Origin: Amycolatopsis anabasis
Lineage (GTDB): Bacteria; Actinomycetota; Actinomycetes; Mycobacteriales; Pseudonocardiaceae
Length of the DNA: 38,722 bases
NCBI RefSeq assembly: GCF_009765355.1
Contig: NZ_VTHK01000072.1
Span: 1 to 38,722, forward strand
Direction of reading: 5' to 3'
The position numbers and the translations under genes were made by a program. Shown piece by piece: positions 1 through 9,400 of the stretch. A model generated the notes under the pieces. The model did no database searches. It saw only the letters and a list, made by a program, of their open reading frames with translations, and was not told the origin of the DNA. Within the stretch, counting starts at the first letter, position 1. Each line of letters opens with the position of its first letter.

Positions 1-63
1 CCCGCGAGCACCCCCAACCCCACCTCGACCCCCACCTCCCCCGCCGGAACCTCCACCCCCTAA
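1..63 (+). CDS. possible 3' end of an upstream gene (partial)
   Basis: Frame 1 is open from the window edge and ends at TAA 61-63, giving a 20-residue Pro/Thr/Ser-rich tail (ending GTSTP). Tails like this are common in actinomycete wall-linked or secreted proteins. The strong plus-strand terminator at 246-299 supports a plus-strand transcript entering from the left. The stretch is too short to assign a family, and a simple C-rich repeat could produce the same open frame by chance. Confidence 0.3.
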   Translation, partial: PASTPNPTSTPTSPAGTSTP

Positions 64-72
64 CCACAACTC

Positions 73-178
73 GCGAGTCCCCCGTTCCAGTCGCGCGAGT
101 CCCCCGTTCCGGCAGGCGAGTTCCATGTTCGCGCACGCGAGTTACACGTTCGGGGAAGCGAGTTGCACGTTCGGAACC
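73..178. repeat. 21-bp tandem direct repeat array, five units
   Basis: Five units begin with GCGAGT at 73, 95, 116, 137 and 158, so the spacing is 22, 21, 21 and 21 bp. The core reads roughly GCGAGT(T/C)NC(A/C)(T/C)GTTC, followed by about six variable bases. The first two units share CCCCCGTTC; the last three share (C/A/G)CA(T/C)GTTC. The array is non-coding and lies between the possible upstream gene end and the terminator at 246. Two helical turns per unit would place every copy on the same DNA face, which would suit cooperative protein binding; that role is inferred. Confidence 0.75.
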
Positions 179-245
179 ACCACCCGCGCCCCCGCCCCCT
201 CGGAGCCGCCAAAAAAGCAAGGGACCTTTGCTCCGCCTCAACGGG

Positions 246-299
246 AGCGGGGGACCTTTACTACAGCCAGACCGTAGTAAAGGTCCCCCGCTATTTTTT
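246..299 (+). terminator. strong intrinsic terminator, plus strand
   Basis: Two perfectly complementary 19-nt arms (246-264 and 274-292) enclose a 9-nt loop. They are followed by ATTTTTT at 293-299, the textbook plus-strand layout. The arm core GGGACCTTT also occurs just upstream at 220-228, next to a run of six A (213-218) that would read as six T on the minus strand. The region may therefore also stop the minus-strand biosynthetic operon that ends at 352. Confidence 0.85.
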
Positions 300-351
300 G
301 GTGACCGCGGGTGGCCGAACGGGCGGGGGGGTGGCCGCCGCATGGCGGGCT

Positions 352-1512
352 TCACTCGATCGTGGGGAGTTTCTCCAGGTGGTCGGCGGCGACCGGGGCG
401 CCGCCCGCCGCCGAAAAGGAATCGCGGATTCGGCGGGCGTTCGCCGCGTACTCCGGTGAGCGCAACACGTCCAGGACCGCCGTCGCGATTTCCGGCGACT
501 TGGCTCGGTCGAAGCGGAGGCGGCGACCCGCGCCCGCGGTGACGACTTGTTCGGCGAGGATGGGTTGGTCGTCGCGGATCGGGGCCACCACGAGCGGGAC
601 GCCGTGGCCGAGGCTTTCGCAGACCGTGTTGTGGCCGCCGTGGCAGACGACCACGGCGGCCCGGCGGATCAGGGCGAGCTGGGGGATGCGGCGAACGACG
701 ACCGCGCCGGCACCGGCCGAATTGGGCAGCAGGCCCGAAGGATCGGCGATCACGCCCTGGACCTCGCCGGAGAGCGAGTCCAGCGCTTGCGCGCATTCGG
801 TGAGGAAGCGGTGTCCCACGTCCACATTGGCCGTACCCAGGGTGACGAGGACCAAGGGGCGGCGGGGGGACAGCCGGTCCCAGGGGAAGTCGTCCACTGT
901 GGAGGGTTCAGCCAGGGAAGGCCCGACGTAGCGGACGGGGGCGACGGCGGTCGGTCCGGCGAGGGCTTCGGTGGTGAAGGCGAGCACCAGGTGCGGGGAG
1001 AAGCGGAGGTCGGGACCGGTCGACGGCAACCCGTGCCGCACCCGCAGATCCGCCTGCAGGGCGGAGATCCACGCGGCGACCTTCGGCATCGCCTTCAGCG
1101 GATCGGCGAGTTCGGACGAAGTCGTCGCCGAGGTCGCCCACGGAACGCCCCGGCGCGTGGCCGCCAGCGCGCCGGCCAGGGCCTGCTGGTCGGCGACCAC
1201 CGCGTCCGGTTCGAAATCGGCGATCGCGTGCTCGACCCCCTCGGCCATCGCGTCGGCGAGCGGGATCAGGTACTCCGCCCAGAGATAGCGCAGGGCAGCG
1301 AATCCGCGCAGACCGGCCGGGCGCTTCTCGACGGCGAACCGGGCCGCGTCGGCCGCGCGGTAGACGGTCCGGGCGCCGGTGAGCCGGCCGATCAGCGGCG
1401 CGGGCCCCGCCCACGCGACCTGGTGGCCACGAGCCGCCAACTCCGCGGCCACCGCCCGCAGCGGGTTCACGTGCCCGGTCAGCGGCGGTACCACGAACAG
1501 GAAGCGGTTCAT
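352..1512 (-). CDS. GT1-family (MGT-like) glycosyltransferase
   Basis: This 386-residue protein is a GT-B fold glycosyltransferase of the GT1/MGT type, which moves a sugar from a nucleotide-sugar to a small-molecule acceptor in the cytoplasm. The N-terminus has the acceptor-domain opening FLFVVPPLTGHVNPL. The C-terminal half has the donor-binding signature around CHGGHNTVCESLGHGVPLVV, followed by DDQPILAEQV. Length is normal for the family. The start is taken at ATG 1512, which overlaps the upstream hydrolase stop as ATGA and implies translational coupling; an ATG six codons upstream is also in frame. It is the last gene of the megasynthase operon, so its acceptor is probably the synthase product. 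Sugar and acceptor cannot be predicted. Confidence 0.9.
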   Translation of the reverse strand: MNRFLFVVPPLTGHVNPLRAVAAELAARGHQVAWAGPAPLIGRLTGARTVYRAADAARFAVEKRPAGLRGFAALRYLWAEYLIPLADAMAEGVEHAIADFEPDAVVADQQALAGALAATRRGVPWATSATTSSELADPLKAMPKVAAWISALQADLRVRHGLPSTGPDLRFSPHLVLAFTTEALAGPTAVAPVRYVGPSLAEPSTVDDFPWDRLSPRRPLVLVTLGTANVDVGHRFLTECAQALDSLSGEVQGVIADPSGLLPNSAGAGAVVVRRIPQLALIRRAAVVVCHGGHNTVCESLGHGVPLVVAPIRDDQPILAEQVVTAGAGRRLRFDRAKSPEIATAVLDVLRSPEYAANARRIRDSFSAAGGAPVAADHLEKLPTIE

Positions 1513-2285
1513 GAATGCCGGGCCACCCAATCCAGCAGGAGGGCCCGGACCTCGCGGTGCTGTTCGACGAGCACGGAATGTCCCTGCCCGTCGAAGACGA
1601 ACAGCTCACCGCGCGGCAACAGGGAGGTCAACCCCTCCAGATCGTCCGACTGGTAACCCTGCTGCCCGAGGATCGACAGGACCGGGCAGCCGATCTCGGC
1701 CACCTGCTCCCAGGTCAGCAGCGGGCCGAGCGGAACCTCATCCGCCATCGTGGTGGCGGTGATGCGCTCGGCCGCCATCCGGGCCAGCCGCCGGTGGTGT
1801 GCGCTGTAGTTCGCCTCGATCCAGGCGTAACTCTCCTCGGCCCGCAGGAATTCCACGGTATAGGTCAGGATCCGCGCCATCTTGGCGCTCCACGCGTCGG
1901 TGGGCGGTTCGGCTTCGATGCACACGATGCTGCGCACCCGCTCCGGATAGGTCCACGCGTAGCTGTACGCGATCGTACCGCCGAAACTGTTGCCCACCAG
2001 GTGAACCGGCTGATCCACGCCCAGCTCGCGCAGCAGATCGTCCAGATCGGCCACGAAGTCCTTGATGGTGTAACCGCTCGACGGCCGCTCGGTCTTCCCG
2101 TGACCACGCAGGTCGTAGCTGACCACCCGGATCCCGGCGGCCGAAACCGGGGGCGCCAGGGTCAGGTAGAAACTGGCCAGGCTGTCGGTGCCCAGGCCGT
2201 GCAGGAAAACCACGGTCTCGGCCCCTTCGGCCGCGGGCAGGACCTGGTAATGCGTCCGCAGCCCGTTCACCATCGCCGTCGGCAT
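1509..2285 (-). CDS. alpha/beta hydrolase (possible chain-release enzyme)
   Basis: This is a 258-residue alpha/beta-hydrolase-fold protein. An oxyanion-hole segment (FLHGLGTD) is followed by the DLRGHG strand-loop, a nucleophile elbow GNSFGG with Ser near residue 98, and a C-terminal catalytic His in DGQGHS. The acid is probably an Asp near the SDDLE segment. No lid or signal peptide is evident. Its ATG lies 4 nt after the ACP stop and its own stop overlaps the glycosyltransferase start, so it is made with the synthase. The synthase has no thioesterase domain, so this enzyme is a good candidate for releasing or trimming the acyl chain. That role is inferred from context, since the fold alone does not tell esterase from thioesterase. 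Confidence 0.85.
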   Translation of the reverse strand: MPTAMVNGLRTHYQVLPAAEGAETVVFLHGLGTDSLASFYLTLAPPVSAAGIRVVSYDLRGHGKTERPSSGYTIKDFVADLDDLLRELGVDQPVHLVGNSFGGTIAYSYAWTYPERVRSIVCIEAEPPTDAWSAKMARILTYTVEFLRAEESYAWIEANYSAHHRRLARMAAERITATTMADEVPLGPLLTWEQVAEIGCPVLSILGQQGYQSDDLEGLTSLLPRGELFVFDGQGHSVLVEQHREVRALLLDWVARHS

Positions 2286-2288
2286 CGG

Positions 2289-2591
2289 TCAGCCCGTCCG
2301 CGCCGCGACGTAGTCGACGATGTCCCCCACCCGCAGTTCGATGACCTCCTCGAGATCCTTCTCCGCGAGGTGGTCGGCGAGGTTCACCCCCGTGCCGAAG
2401 TGCTCGGTCAGGATCCCGGCGAACGTCACCAGATCGATGCTCTCCAGTTGGAGGTCCTCGTGGAACGTCGTGTCCCGCGTGATGTCGAAGCCGACCAGCT
2501 CGACATCGCCGATGATCTCACCCAGCAATCCGACCACGGTGGCGAAAACGTCGGTGGTCTGTGGTGTCACCATGCTCGTACTCCCGTTCAT
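2289..2591 (-). CDS. free-standing acyl carrier protein
   Basis: This 100-residue carrier protein has the phosphopantetheine attachment site in LQLESIDLV (Ser51), inside the usual four-helix pattern, with an acidic C-terminal helix III/IV region. The residue before the serine is Glu rather than the usual Asp; LES is typical of discrete carriers. Its ATG (2591-2589) overlaps the TGA of the upstream KS-AT-DH protein as ATGA, which fixes the start. Protein A already carries an internal ACP with a different motif (SIDSIK), so the system has two unlike carriers. This one may serve starter loading, the DH step, or hand-over to the hydrolase or glycosyltransferase. It would need phosphopantetheinylation, possibly by the PPTase-like tail encoded directly upstream. 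Confidence 0.92.
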   Translation of the reverse strand: MNGSTSMVTPQTTDVFATVVGLLGEIIGDVELVGFDITRDTTFHEDLQLESIDLVTFAGILTEHFGTGVNLADHLAEKDLEEVIELRVGDIVDYVAARTG

Positions 2592-5500
2592 CGCGTTACC
2601 CTCGCCATGCCGAATTCGCCGCGGCAGGTCATCGACACGGCGAGGTCCGGCACCGTCCGGCCAGGACAACCGGCCACCCGCACCTGGCCGTTTTCGTCGG
2701 TGTGCACGGTCAGCTCGGCCGGGTAGACCCCGGTCACGCCGTGACCGGACAGCCAGGCCCGCACCGCGTCCTTGATCGCGATCCGCCCGAGCAACCAGTG
2801 CCGTTGTTCCCCCGGCGCGCGGCGCGCGTAATCCTCGCGTTCGGCCGCGTTGAGGTAGATGCCCGCGTAGAGATCGCGCGTGGCGGCCCCGGGCCAGCGG
2901 TCCGCCACCACGAACCAGCCGTCCGCACGCGGTTCGGCGAGCAGGTTCCGGTCCGGGAACGCGTACACCCGGTGCGCGCGTCGGTCGCAGTCGAAGCGGA
3001 CGTCCTGCCACGACGAGATCTCCGCCCACAACTGTCCGTTGTGGACCAACTGGGCGTCCATTTCGAGCAGCCGTGCGTCGGGTGTGCGCACCCGGACGAC
3101 GCAGCCCACCCGGGCCCCGGGCGGTGGTTCCGGACCGGAGAAGGCGATCTTCCGGATGTGCCGCGGGAAGGCCAGCAACCGCTCCCGTTCCGTGGCCATC
3201 AGCCAGCAGCCCAGCAACTGGCCCGCGTTGTCGAGCAGCGCGCCGGGCGCCGCCGGGACGGTGATCTCACCGCGGAGGTGCCGCTCCCCCAGCCCGCTGA
3301 GCGCGCTGAGTCCCTGGAATCGCGGGCCGTGGAACATCTCCCGGCGCCGGTAGATCTCTGCGGCGGGCAGCGGTGGCGGGTGCTCCGGTTCCCGGACTGT
3401 CCACAATGGTGAATCGGAAGCCCGGTGCGCGCCCGCGATCTCCAGTTTCATCGACGCGAAAGCGCCGATCTCCACGGCGATCCGATCGCCCTCGCGTTCC
3501 ATCCGGACCGGGACGCGGCACGCGGGCGCCGCCACCAGCCACCGGAAGAACGCGGCGTCGTGTACCGCGGTGACGACCGAACCCGGCCAGGCGCGCTGAA
3601 CTTCGCGTGCGGCCAGGTCGATGAGGGTCGTGGCGGGCACCACCGGGCGCCAGTCGGTTTCGTCCGGCCAGCCCTCGCGCTGCCGGAAGAACCGGTGATC
3701 GCGCAGGTACGGCATGCGCTCGAGGGAGACCTCCAGCACCGCGGACCGGGTCGCCCTCGTCCGGGTCGCCGCGGCCAGCACGCTGCGCGCCGCGTCCTGC
3801 GTCTCGGCGAGCAGTTTGGTGAACTCGCGGACCACCTCGGCCCCCGCGCCCTCGGGGATTTCGGGCAGCGGCGAAGCGCCGTCCAGCAGGCCGAGCGCCT
3901 CCCTGCCAACGGAAAGCGGCGGGGTCGCCAGGCGCACCGGAACGGACGGGGACGGTCGCCGTTCCAGCGCCGCGAAGTCCGGATCCGCGCCCTCGGCCCA
4001 CAACGCGGTCGCCACCCGCCGCAGCTGCGCGAGCCCCGGCCGGCGGCTCGAGTTCGCGCTGACCACCAGATGCGGCAGGTCGCCGAGCGTGTCGGTGATG
4101 AACGAACCCAGCTGTCCCGGTCCCATTTGGACGAACACCCGGAAACCGTCACGGTACATGGCGTCGACGAGTTGCCGGAAGCGCACCGGTTCGACCAGGT
4201 GGTCCAGGTACAGCTCGCGCACGGCGACGGGCTCATCCGGGTACGGCCGGGCCGTGGTCGCCGACCACACCGGCACCTCGGCGGGCTGGAACTCCAGGTT
4301 CTCCGCCAGGCGCGCGAACGGTTCCAGGAACGAGAGCAGCATCGGCGTGTGGAATCCGGAGCGGAACGGGAGGATCCGCGCGACGATCCCGTCCCGGCGG
4401 CACGCGGCCGCGAGGCGTTCGGCGGCCTCGGGCGCACCGCAGACGATCGTCTGCCGGGGCGCGTTGTCGTGCGAAAGCACCAGCTCCGGTTCGCCGGAAA
4501 TCCGGTCCAGGGCCTCGGCCGCCGAACAGCCGAGGACGACGAAGTCCAGCTGCGGCAAGGGGAAGTCGGTCAGCTGGTGCTCTTCCAGCGAGTACATCCC
4601 CGCGCTGATCATCGCCGACCACTCGCCGACGCTGTGCCCGGCGAGACCGTCCGGCCGCACCCCGAGCCGCCGCACCGCCGCGTCGAGCAGGCGGCCGATC
4701 GCGGTCACGCTCGACGCGCGCGCCGGTACGGACTCGGTGGACACTTCGGGCATCGGGAGCCCGAAGTGTCCGGCGACATCAGCGCAGTTCGGGGTGAATT
4801 CGCCCTCCAGGCCGGGAAACACGAACGCGGTCTTCGCCCCGGCCGCCAGCAGCGGCTCGGTGCTGAACCAGATGTCGTTGCGCCCGCGCCAGGATTCGCC
4901 CCGGGCCACGATCTTCCGCGCGGCCTCGACGCGCCGCGGCACCGGGTCCACGATCCCGAGCCGGTACCGGCCCGCGGGCTCCACCGAATCCGGCCGGTCG
5001 AGCAGCCGCCGCAAGCCTTCCGGTGAAGCGGCGGAGAGTCGAAGCACCCGTTCCGGTTCGGTCACCGCGACGGGCCGCCGCGGCGCGGACGGCGCCTCCT
5101 CGAGCACGACGTGCGCGTTGATTCCGCCGAAGCCGAACGCGTTCACCCCGGCCCGCCGGGGCCCGGCGCCAGGCGCCCACGGGCGCGCTTCGGCGAGCAC
5201 GTCGAACCGGGTCCGCGCCAGCAGCGGATTCGGCTCCGCGCAGTGCAGCGTCGGCAGCAGGGTCGCGTGGTGCAGGGCGAGCGCCGCCTTGACCAGCCCG
5301 GCCACCCCGGCGGTCGGCAGCGTGTGGCCGATCATCGACTTCACCGAGCCGATCACCGCCGGGCGGCCCGGACCGAACACCTCGGCGATCGTGGCCAGCT
5401 CGGCCGCGTCCCCCGCCTTCGTCGCGGTGCCGTGCGCCTCCAGCAACCCGATCGAATCCGGCGCCGCGGGGTCGAGCCCGGCCGCCGCCCACGCCCGCCG

Positions 5501-6487
5501 CAGGGCCAGCGCCTGGCCACCGGTGTCCGGGTTGAACAGGCTCGCGCTCCGGCCGTCGCTGGACACGCCGACGCCCCGGATGACCGCGTAGATCCGGTCG
5601 TCGTCGCGCCGGGCGTCGGCCAGCCGTTTGAGCACCACGACCCCGGTCCCCTCGCCGATCAGCAGCCCGTCGGCGTCCCGGGACAGCGGCCGGATCGCCT
5701 GCGTCGCCGACAGGGCGCGCAGCTGGGTGAACATCGACCAGAGCGTGTCGTCGTGGCAGTGGTGCACCCCGCCGGCGAGCATCACGTCGCAGCGGCCCGC
5801 GGTCAGTTCCCGCACGGCGTGGTCGACGGCGACCAGGGACGACGCGCACGCCGCGTCCACCGTGTACGCCGGGCCGCCGAAGTCGAGCCGGTTCGCGACC
5901 CGGGACGCCGCCAGGTTGGGCACCAGGCCGATGGTGGATTCCGGCCCCAGCGGACCGAGCGGTTCGAGCAGCGAATCGCGGACCCGATCGAGCAGTTCCC
6001 CCTCGGCCGACGGCAGCACCTCGCGCAGCGTCCGCACCACCTGCCGCACCGTCCGGACCCGCTGCTCGAACCGCATCAGCCCGGGCGACAGGTAACCACC
6101 CCGCCCGAGAATCACCCCCACCCGGCGCGGATCGCCGAACCCGGCCGTTCCCCCGGCGTCTTCCACCGCGGCGGCCGCGACCCGCAACGCGATGAGCTGA
6201 TCGGGCTCGATGCCCGCCACCGAATTCGGCACGATCCCGAACGCACCGGCGTCCATCGCGACCGGCCCGGTGAGGAAACCGCCGCGGTGGCAGTAGGTGC
6301 GATCCGGCGCCGGTTCCGCGTCCGCCGTGCACGCCGGATCGTGGAACTCGGGGTCCCGGCGGTCCGGCGGCACCTCGGTGATCGCGTCCACGCCGGTCAC
6401 CAGGTTGTGCCAGTATTCGTCCAAACCGGACGCTCCGGGCAGCAGGACCGACATGCCGACGATCGCGATCGGCTCCGGGCTCACCAT
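2588..6487 (-). CDS. multidomain synthase B: KS-AT-DH-PPTase-like
   Basis: A 1299-residue iterative synthase subunit related to PUFA-synthase/heterocyst-glycolipid-type enzymes. KS spans about 5-465, with Cys214 (DAACASS), His352 (HGTAT) and His388 (KSMIGHT). AT spans about 550-840, with Ser619 (GHSVGE) and His713 (GFHTPM); its opening is FPGLEG rather than FPGQGSQ, as in PfaB-like ATs. A hotdog dehydratase follows at about 915-1170: His931 in LRDHRFF, and Asp1086/Gln1090 in LLDNAGQ. The tail (about 1190-1299) resembles a PPTase: WLLGRIAIKDAV matches the W..KE(A/S) motif, and VSMTCRGE replaces the usual SxxH with SMTC. ATG 6487 overlaps the upstream stop by 7 nt; GTG 6484, giving a GTGA overlap, is an equally good start. 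The KS is complete and looks active. There is no KR, ER or carrier, so it must act with protein A and the free ACP. Confidence 0.92.
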   Translation of the reverse strand: MVSPEPIAIVGMSVLLPGASGLDEYWHNLVTGVDAITEVPPDRRDPEFHDPACTADAEPAPDRTYCHRGGFLTGPVAMDAGAFGIVPNSVAGIEPDQLIALRVAAAAVEDAGGTAGFGDPRRVGVILGRGGYLSPGLMRFEQRVRTVRQVVRTLREVLPSAEGELLDRVRDSLLEPLGPLGPESTIGLVPNLAASRVANRLDFGGPAYTVDAACASSLVAVDHAVRELTAGRCDVMLAGGVHHCHDDTLWSMFTQLRALSATQAIRPLSRDADGLLIGEGTGVVVLKRLADARRDDDRIYAVIRGVGVSSDGRSASLFNPDTGGQALALRRAWAAAGLDPAAPDSIGLLEAHGTATKAGDAAELATIAEVFGPGRPAVIGSVKSMIGHTLPTAGVAGLVKAALALHHATLLPTLHCAEPNPLLARTRFDVLAEARPWAPGAGPRRAGVNAFGFGGINAHVVLEEAPSAPRRPVAVTEPERVLRLSAASPEGLRRLLDRPDSVEPAGRYRLGIVDPVPRRVEAARKIVARGESWRGRNDIWFSTEPLLAAGAKTAFVFPGLEGEFTPNCADVAGHFGLPMPEVSTESVPARASSVTAIGRLLDAAVRRLGVRPDGLAGHSVGEWSAMISAGMYSLEEHQLTDFPLPQLDFVVLGCSAAEALDRISGEPELVLSHDNAPRQTIVCGAPEAAERLAAACRRDGIVARILPFRSGFHTPMLLSFLEPFARLAENLEFQPAEVPVWSATTARPYPDEPVAVRELYLDHLVEPVRFRQLVDAMYRDGFRVFVQMGPGQLGSFITDTLGDLPHLVVSANSSRRPGLAQLRRVATALWAEGADPDFAALERRPSPSVPVRLATPPLSVGREALGLLDGASPLPEIPEGAGAEVVREFTKLLAETQDAARSVLAAATRTRATRSAVLEVSLERMPYLRDHRFFRQREGWPDETDWRPVVPATTLIDLAAREVQRAWPGSVVTAVHDAAFFRWLVAAPACRVPVRMEREGDRIAVEIGAFASMKLEIAGAHRASDSPLWTVREPEHPPPLPAAEIYRRREMFHGPRFQGLSALSGLGERHLRGEITVPAAPGALLDNAGQLLGCWLMATERERLLAFPRHIRKIAFSGPEPPPGARVGCVVRVRTPDARLLEMDAQLVHNGQLWAEISSWQDVRFDCDRRAHRVYAFPDRNLLAEPRADGWFVVADRWPGAATRDLYAGIYLNAAEREDYARRAPGEQRHWLLGRIAIKDAVRAWLSGHGVTGVYPAELTVHTDENGQVRVAGCPGRTVPDLAVSMTCRGEFGMARVTR

Positions 6488-9400
6488 GGGGACGCCGTGT
6501 AGACGACCGCGCGGGCCTCGCGCGGCCCGTAGGCCAGTTCGCGCAGCAGCGCCGCGGTGCCCGCGTCCGGATCGATCAGCCCGATCTCACGCCGCCGGTA
6601 GTCGCGGGCGAGTTCGGGCGAAACCATGCCGCCGTGCTCCGCCGCGGGCGCCCACGGTCCCCAGTGGACGGTCAGCACCCGGATCCCGGTGCGCTCGGCC
6701 CACGCGGCGCCGAGCGATTCCAGCGCGTCGTTCGCGGCGGCGTAGTCGCTCTGCCCGCGGTTGCCCAGCACCGCCGCGATACTGCCGAAGAAGGTGACGA
6801 ACCCGGGCTGGATGCCGAGCTGGGGCAACGATTCGAGCAGTGCCCGCGCACCGTCCACTTTGGTCGAGAACACGGTCCGGAAGGAATCGTCGCCCTTGTC
6901 GGTGAGCAGCCGGTCGTCGATGACGCCCGCCGCGTAGACGATCCCGTCCAGCCGCCCGTGCTGCGCGTACAGGTCCTTCACGGTCTGCCGGAGCGCGACG
7001 CCGTCCCGGACGTCGAGGCCGCGGTAGGCGACCTCGCTCCCGGCCGCGCGGATCTCGGCCAAGGTCCGCGCGACCTCGCGCTGGGCGAGGATGGCCGACA
7101 CCTGGCGGTCCACGTCGGCGAGCGAGCCGGTCCGGGCCGCGAGCACGCGGCGCAGCGCCTGCCGGTCGGTCAGCTCACGCGTGTCGGGGTCTTCCGGTTC
7201 CGGCGGCCACGGGGTGCGCCCGGCCAACTCGATCCGGCATCCCGCGGCCGTGGCCAGGGTCGTGGCGAAGCGGGCGGTGATCCCGCGTGCCCCGCCGACG
7301 AGCAGGACCACGGAGTCGCGGTCCAGGCCGATCGCCTGGGCCTCGGCCGCGCCCGGACCGGCGGGACCGGCGCCGCCGTGGGCGAGCGCGCCGAGTTCCT
7401 CGGCCGCCAGCCGGAACACGGTCCGCTCGCCGCCCCGGTAGGCGACCACCGGCGGTGGATCCGCGACGAGCAGTTCGGCCACCACCGTCCCGGCGACCTC
7501 GGTGCCCGCGTCGACGTCGAGTTCGACGAGCGTGGTGGTCAGCCCTTCCCGGACCGCCGCGCGAACCAGGCCGCGCAGCCCGGCCGCGTGCTCGCCCCGG
7601 GTGCACGCGACCAGCACCGAATCGACCCCCGCCCGCGCCGCCTCGCGCAGCAGGCCGAACACCCGCGGCGCGACCGGTTCGTCCCCGCCCGCCAGCGGGC
7701 CCAGGCACACCAGGACATCGGGGCCGGTGATCGGTCCGGTTCGGACGGACGCACCGTGTCCGGCCAGTCCGGCGCGCACCGCCGCGGCGAGATCCGCTTG
7801 CCCGGGTTCGAAGGCGAGCACGACCTCCTTGCCCCGCAAGCGAAGCGGATCGCCGCCGGGCAGGTCCTCGGCGACCGCCCGGGAGACGAACCGCTGGGGC
7901 GCGAGGCCCGGGACCGCCACCGGCTCGGTCCGGACCGTCGGTTCGCCGACCGGGCCGAGGCGTTCGGTCAGCCATTCGGCGACGCTGTTCGCCGTGCGCC
8001 TGCGGCTCAGCTCGTCCTGGCCGTCGTCGGCGAGGCCGGTCAGGCCCAGTTCGGCGATCAGGGTTCCGGCGATCTCGGCGCGCTTGATCGAGTCGATGGA
8101 GAGATCGGCCTCCAGGTCGAGATCCCCTTCGATCAGGTCGGCCGGGTAGCCGGTGCGGTCGCTGATCACCTCGATCACCGATCGCAGGACGTCGACGGCT
8201 TCCGCGGGCTTGGGCTCCGGTTTCGGTTCCGCCGCAACGGGTTCCGCCTCGGCGATCGCCGCCGGTGCGGGTGGCGCGGGTGGTGTGACCGGGGCCGTGG
8301 CCTGCCCGAAGTAACCGAGCAGCACATCGCGCTGCGCGGCGATGATCTCCCGGTTGGTGCGCAGGAACTCCACGACCACGTCGTCGCGAGTGCCGGTGTT
8401 CTCGGTCATGGTCATCCTCGGTATCCGTTGGGCGGGCACCAGCCCGTTGGGCGTCCGGCCGCCGTCGGTGCGCCGCACGAGCTGCCCGTCGACGGTCCAC
8501 GGCGGGCGCTTCGCCGGTTCGGCGTCGCCGCCGGCACGGCCCCGGAAGAGCCATTCGGTCCGGATGTCGACCCCGGAAACCGCCAGCCGGGCCAGGGCGG
8601 TGAGCAGGCCGCGCAGCCCGGTGCCGGAATCGGTCGCGACGGCGGTGTGCGGGCGGTTGCCGAGGATCGTGCCGACCAGGCCGGTGAGCACCTTGCCGGG
8701 GCCGACCTCGAGGAAGACCCGCGCCCCGGCGGCGTACATGTCCTCGATCTGGTCCGCGAACCGCACCGGGGCGGCGAGCTGCCCGGCGAGTTCGGCGCGC
8801 ACGTCCGCGTCCGCCGGGTAGGCCCGCGCGGTCCGGTTCGCCCACACCGGCCGCCGCGGGGCGCGCACGTCCTCGGCGGCGAGGTCGGCGGCGAACTCGG
8901 CCGACGCGGCGGCCACGACCGGGCTGTGGAACGCGCAGGCGACCGGCAGCCGTTTGGCCGGGAAAGCCCGCGCGCGCAAGGATTCGACGGCCCGGTCCAC
9001 TTCTGCGGACCGTCCGGAGAGGACGATCTGGTTGGGTGCGTTGTGGTTCGCGATCACCACGTCGAGGCCCCCGCGTTCGAGGAACGCGGCGACGTCGTCC
9101 CGGGTGCCGTTCACCGCGGCCATCGCGCCCGGTTCGCCGCCCGCCGCGGCCGCGATGGCCTCGGCGCGGCGCCGGCTCAGCCGCAGCAGGGTCGCGGTGT
9201 CGAACGCACCGGCCGCGGACAGCGCGACCAGTTCGCCGTAGCTGTGCCCGGCGAGCAGTCCGGGCCGCACTTCGAGCCGGTCCAGCAGTTCGCAGACGGC
9301 CGTTTCGACCATGCCGAGCGCCGGTTGGGCGACCCGGGTGTCCCGCAGCGCCCGGCGCCGCGCCTCCCCCTCGGCCTCGGCGAACGCGTGCGGCGGGTAC

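Noticed and set aside
73..178. CRISPR array
   Set aside because: The repeats are contiguous 21-mers without unique spacers of 30 bp or more, and no cas genes are nearby.
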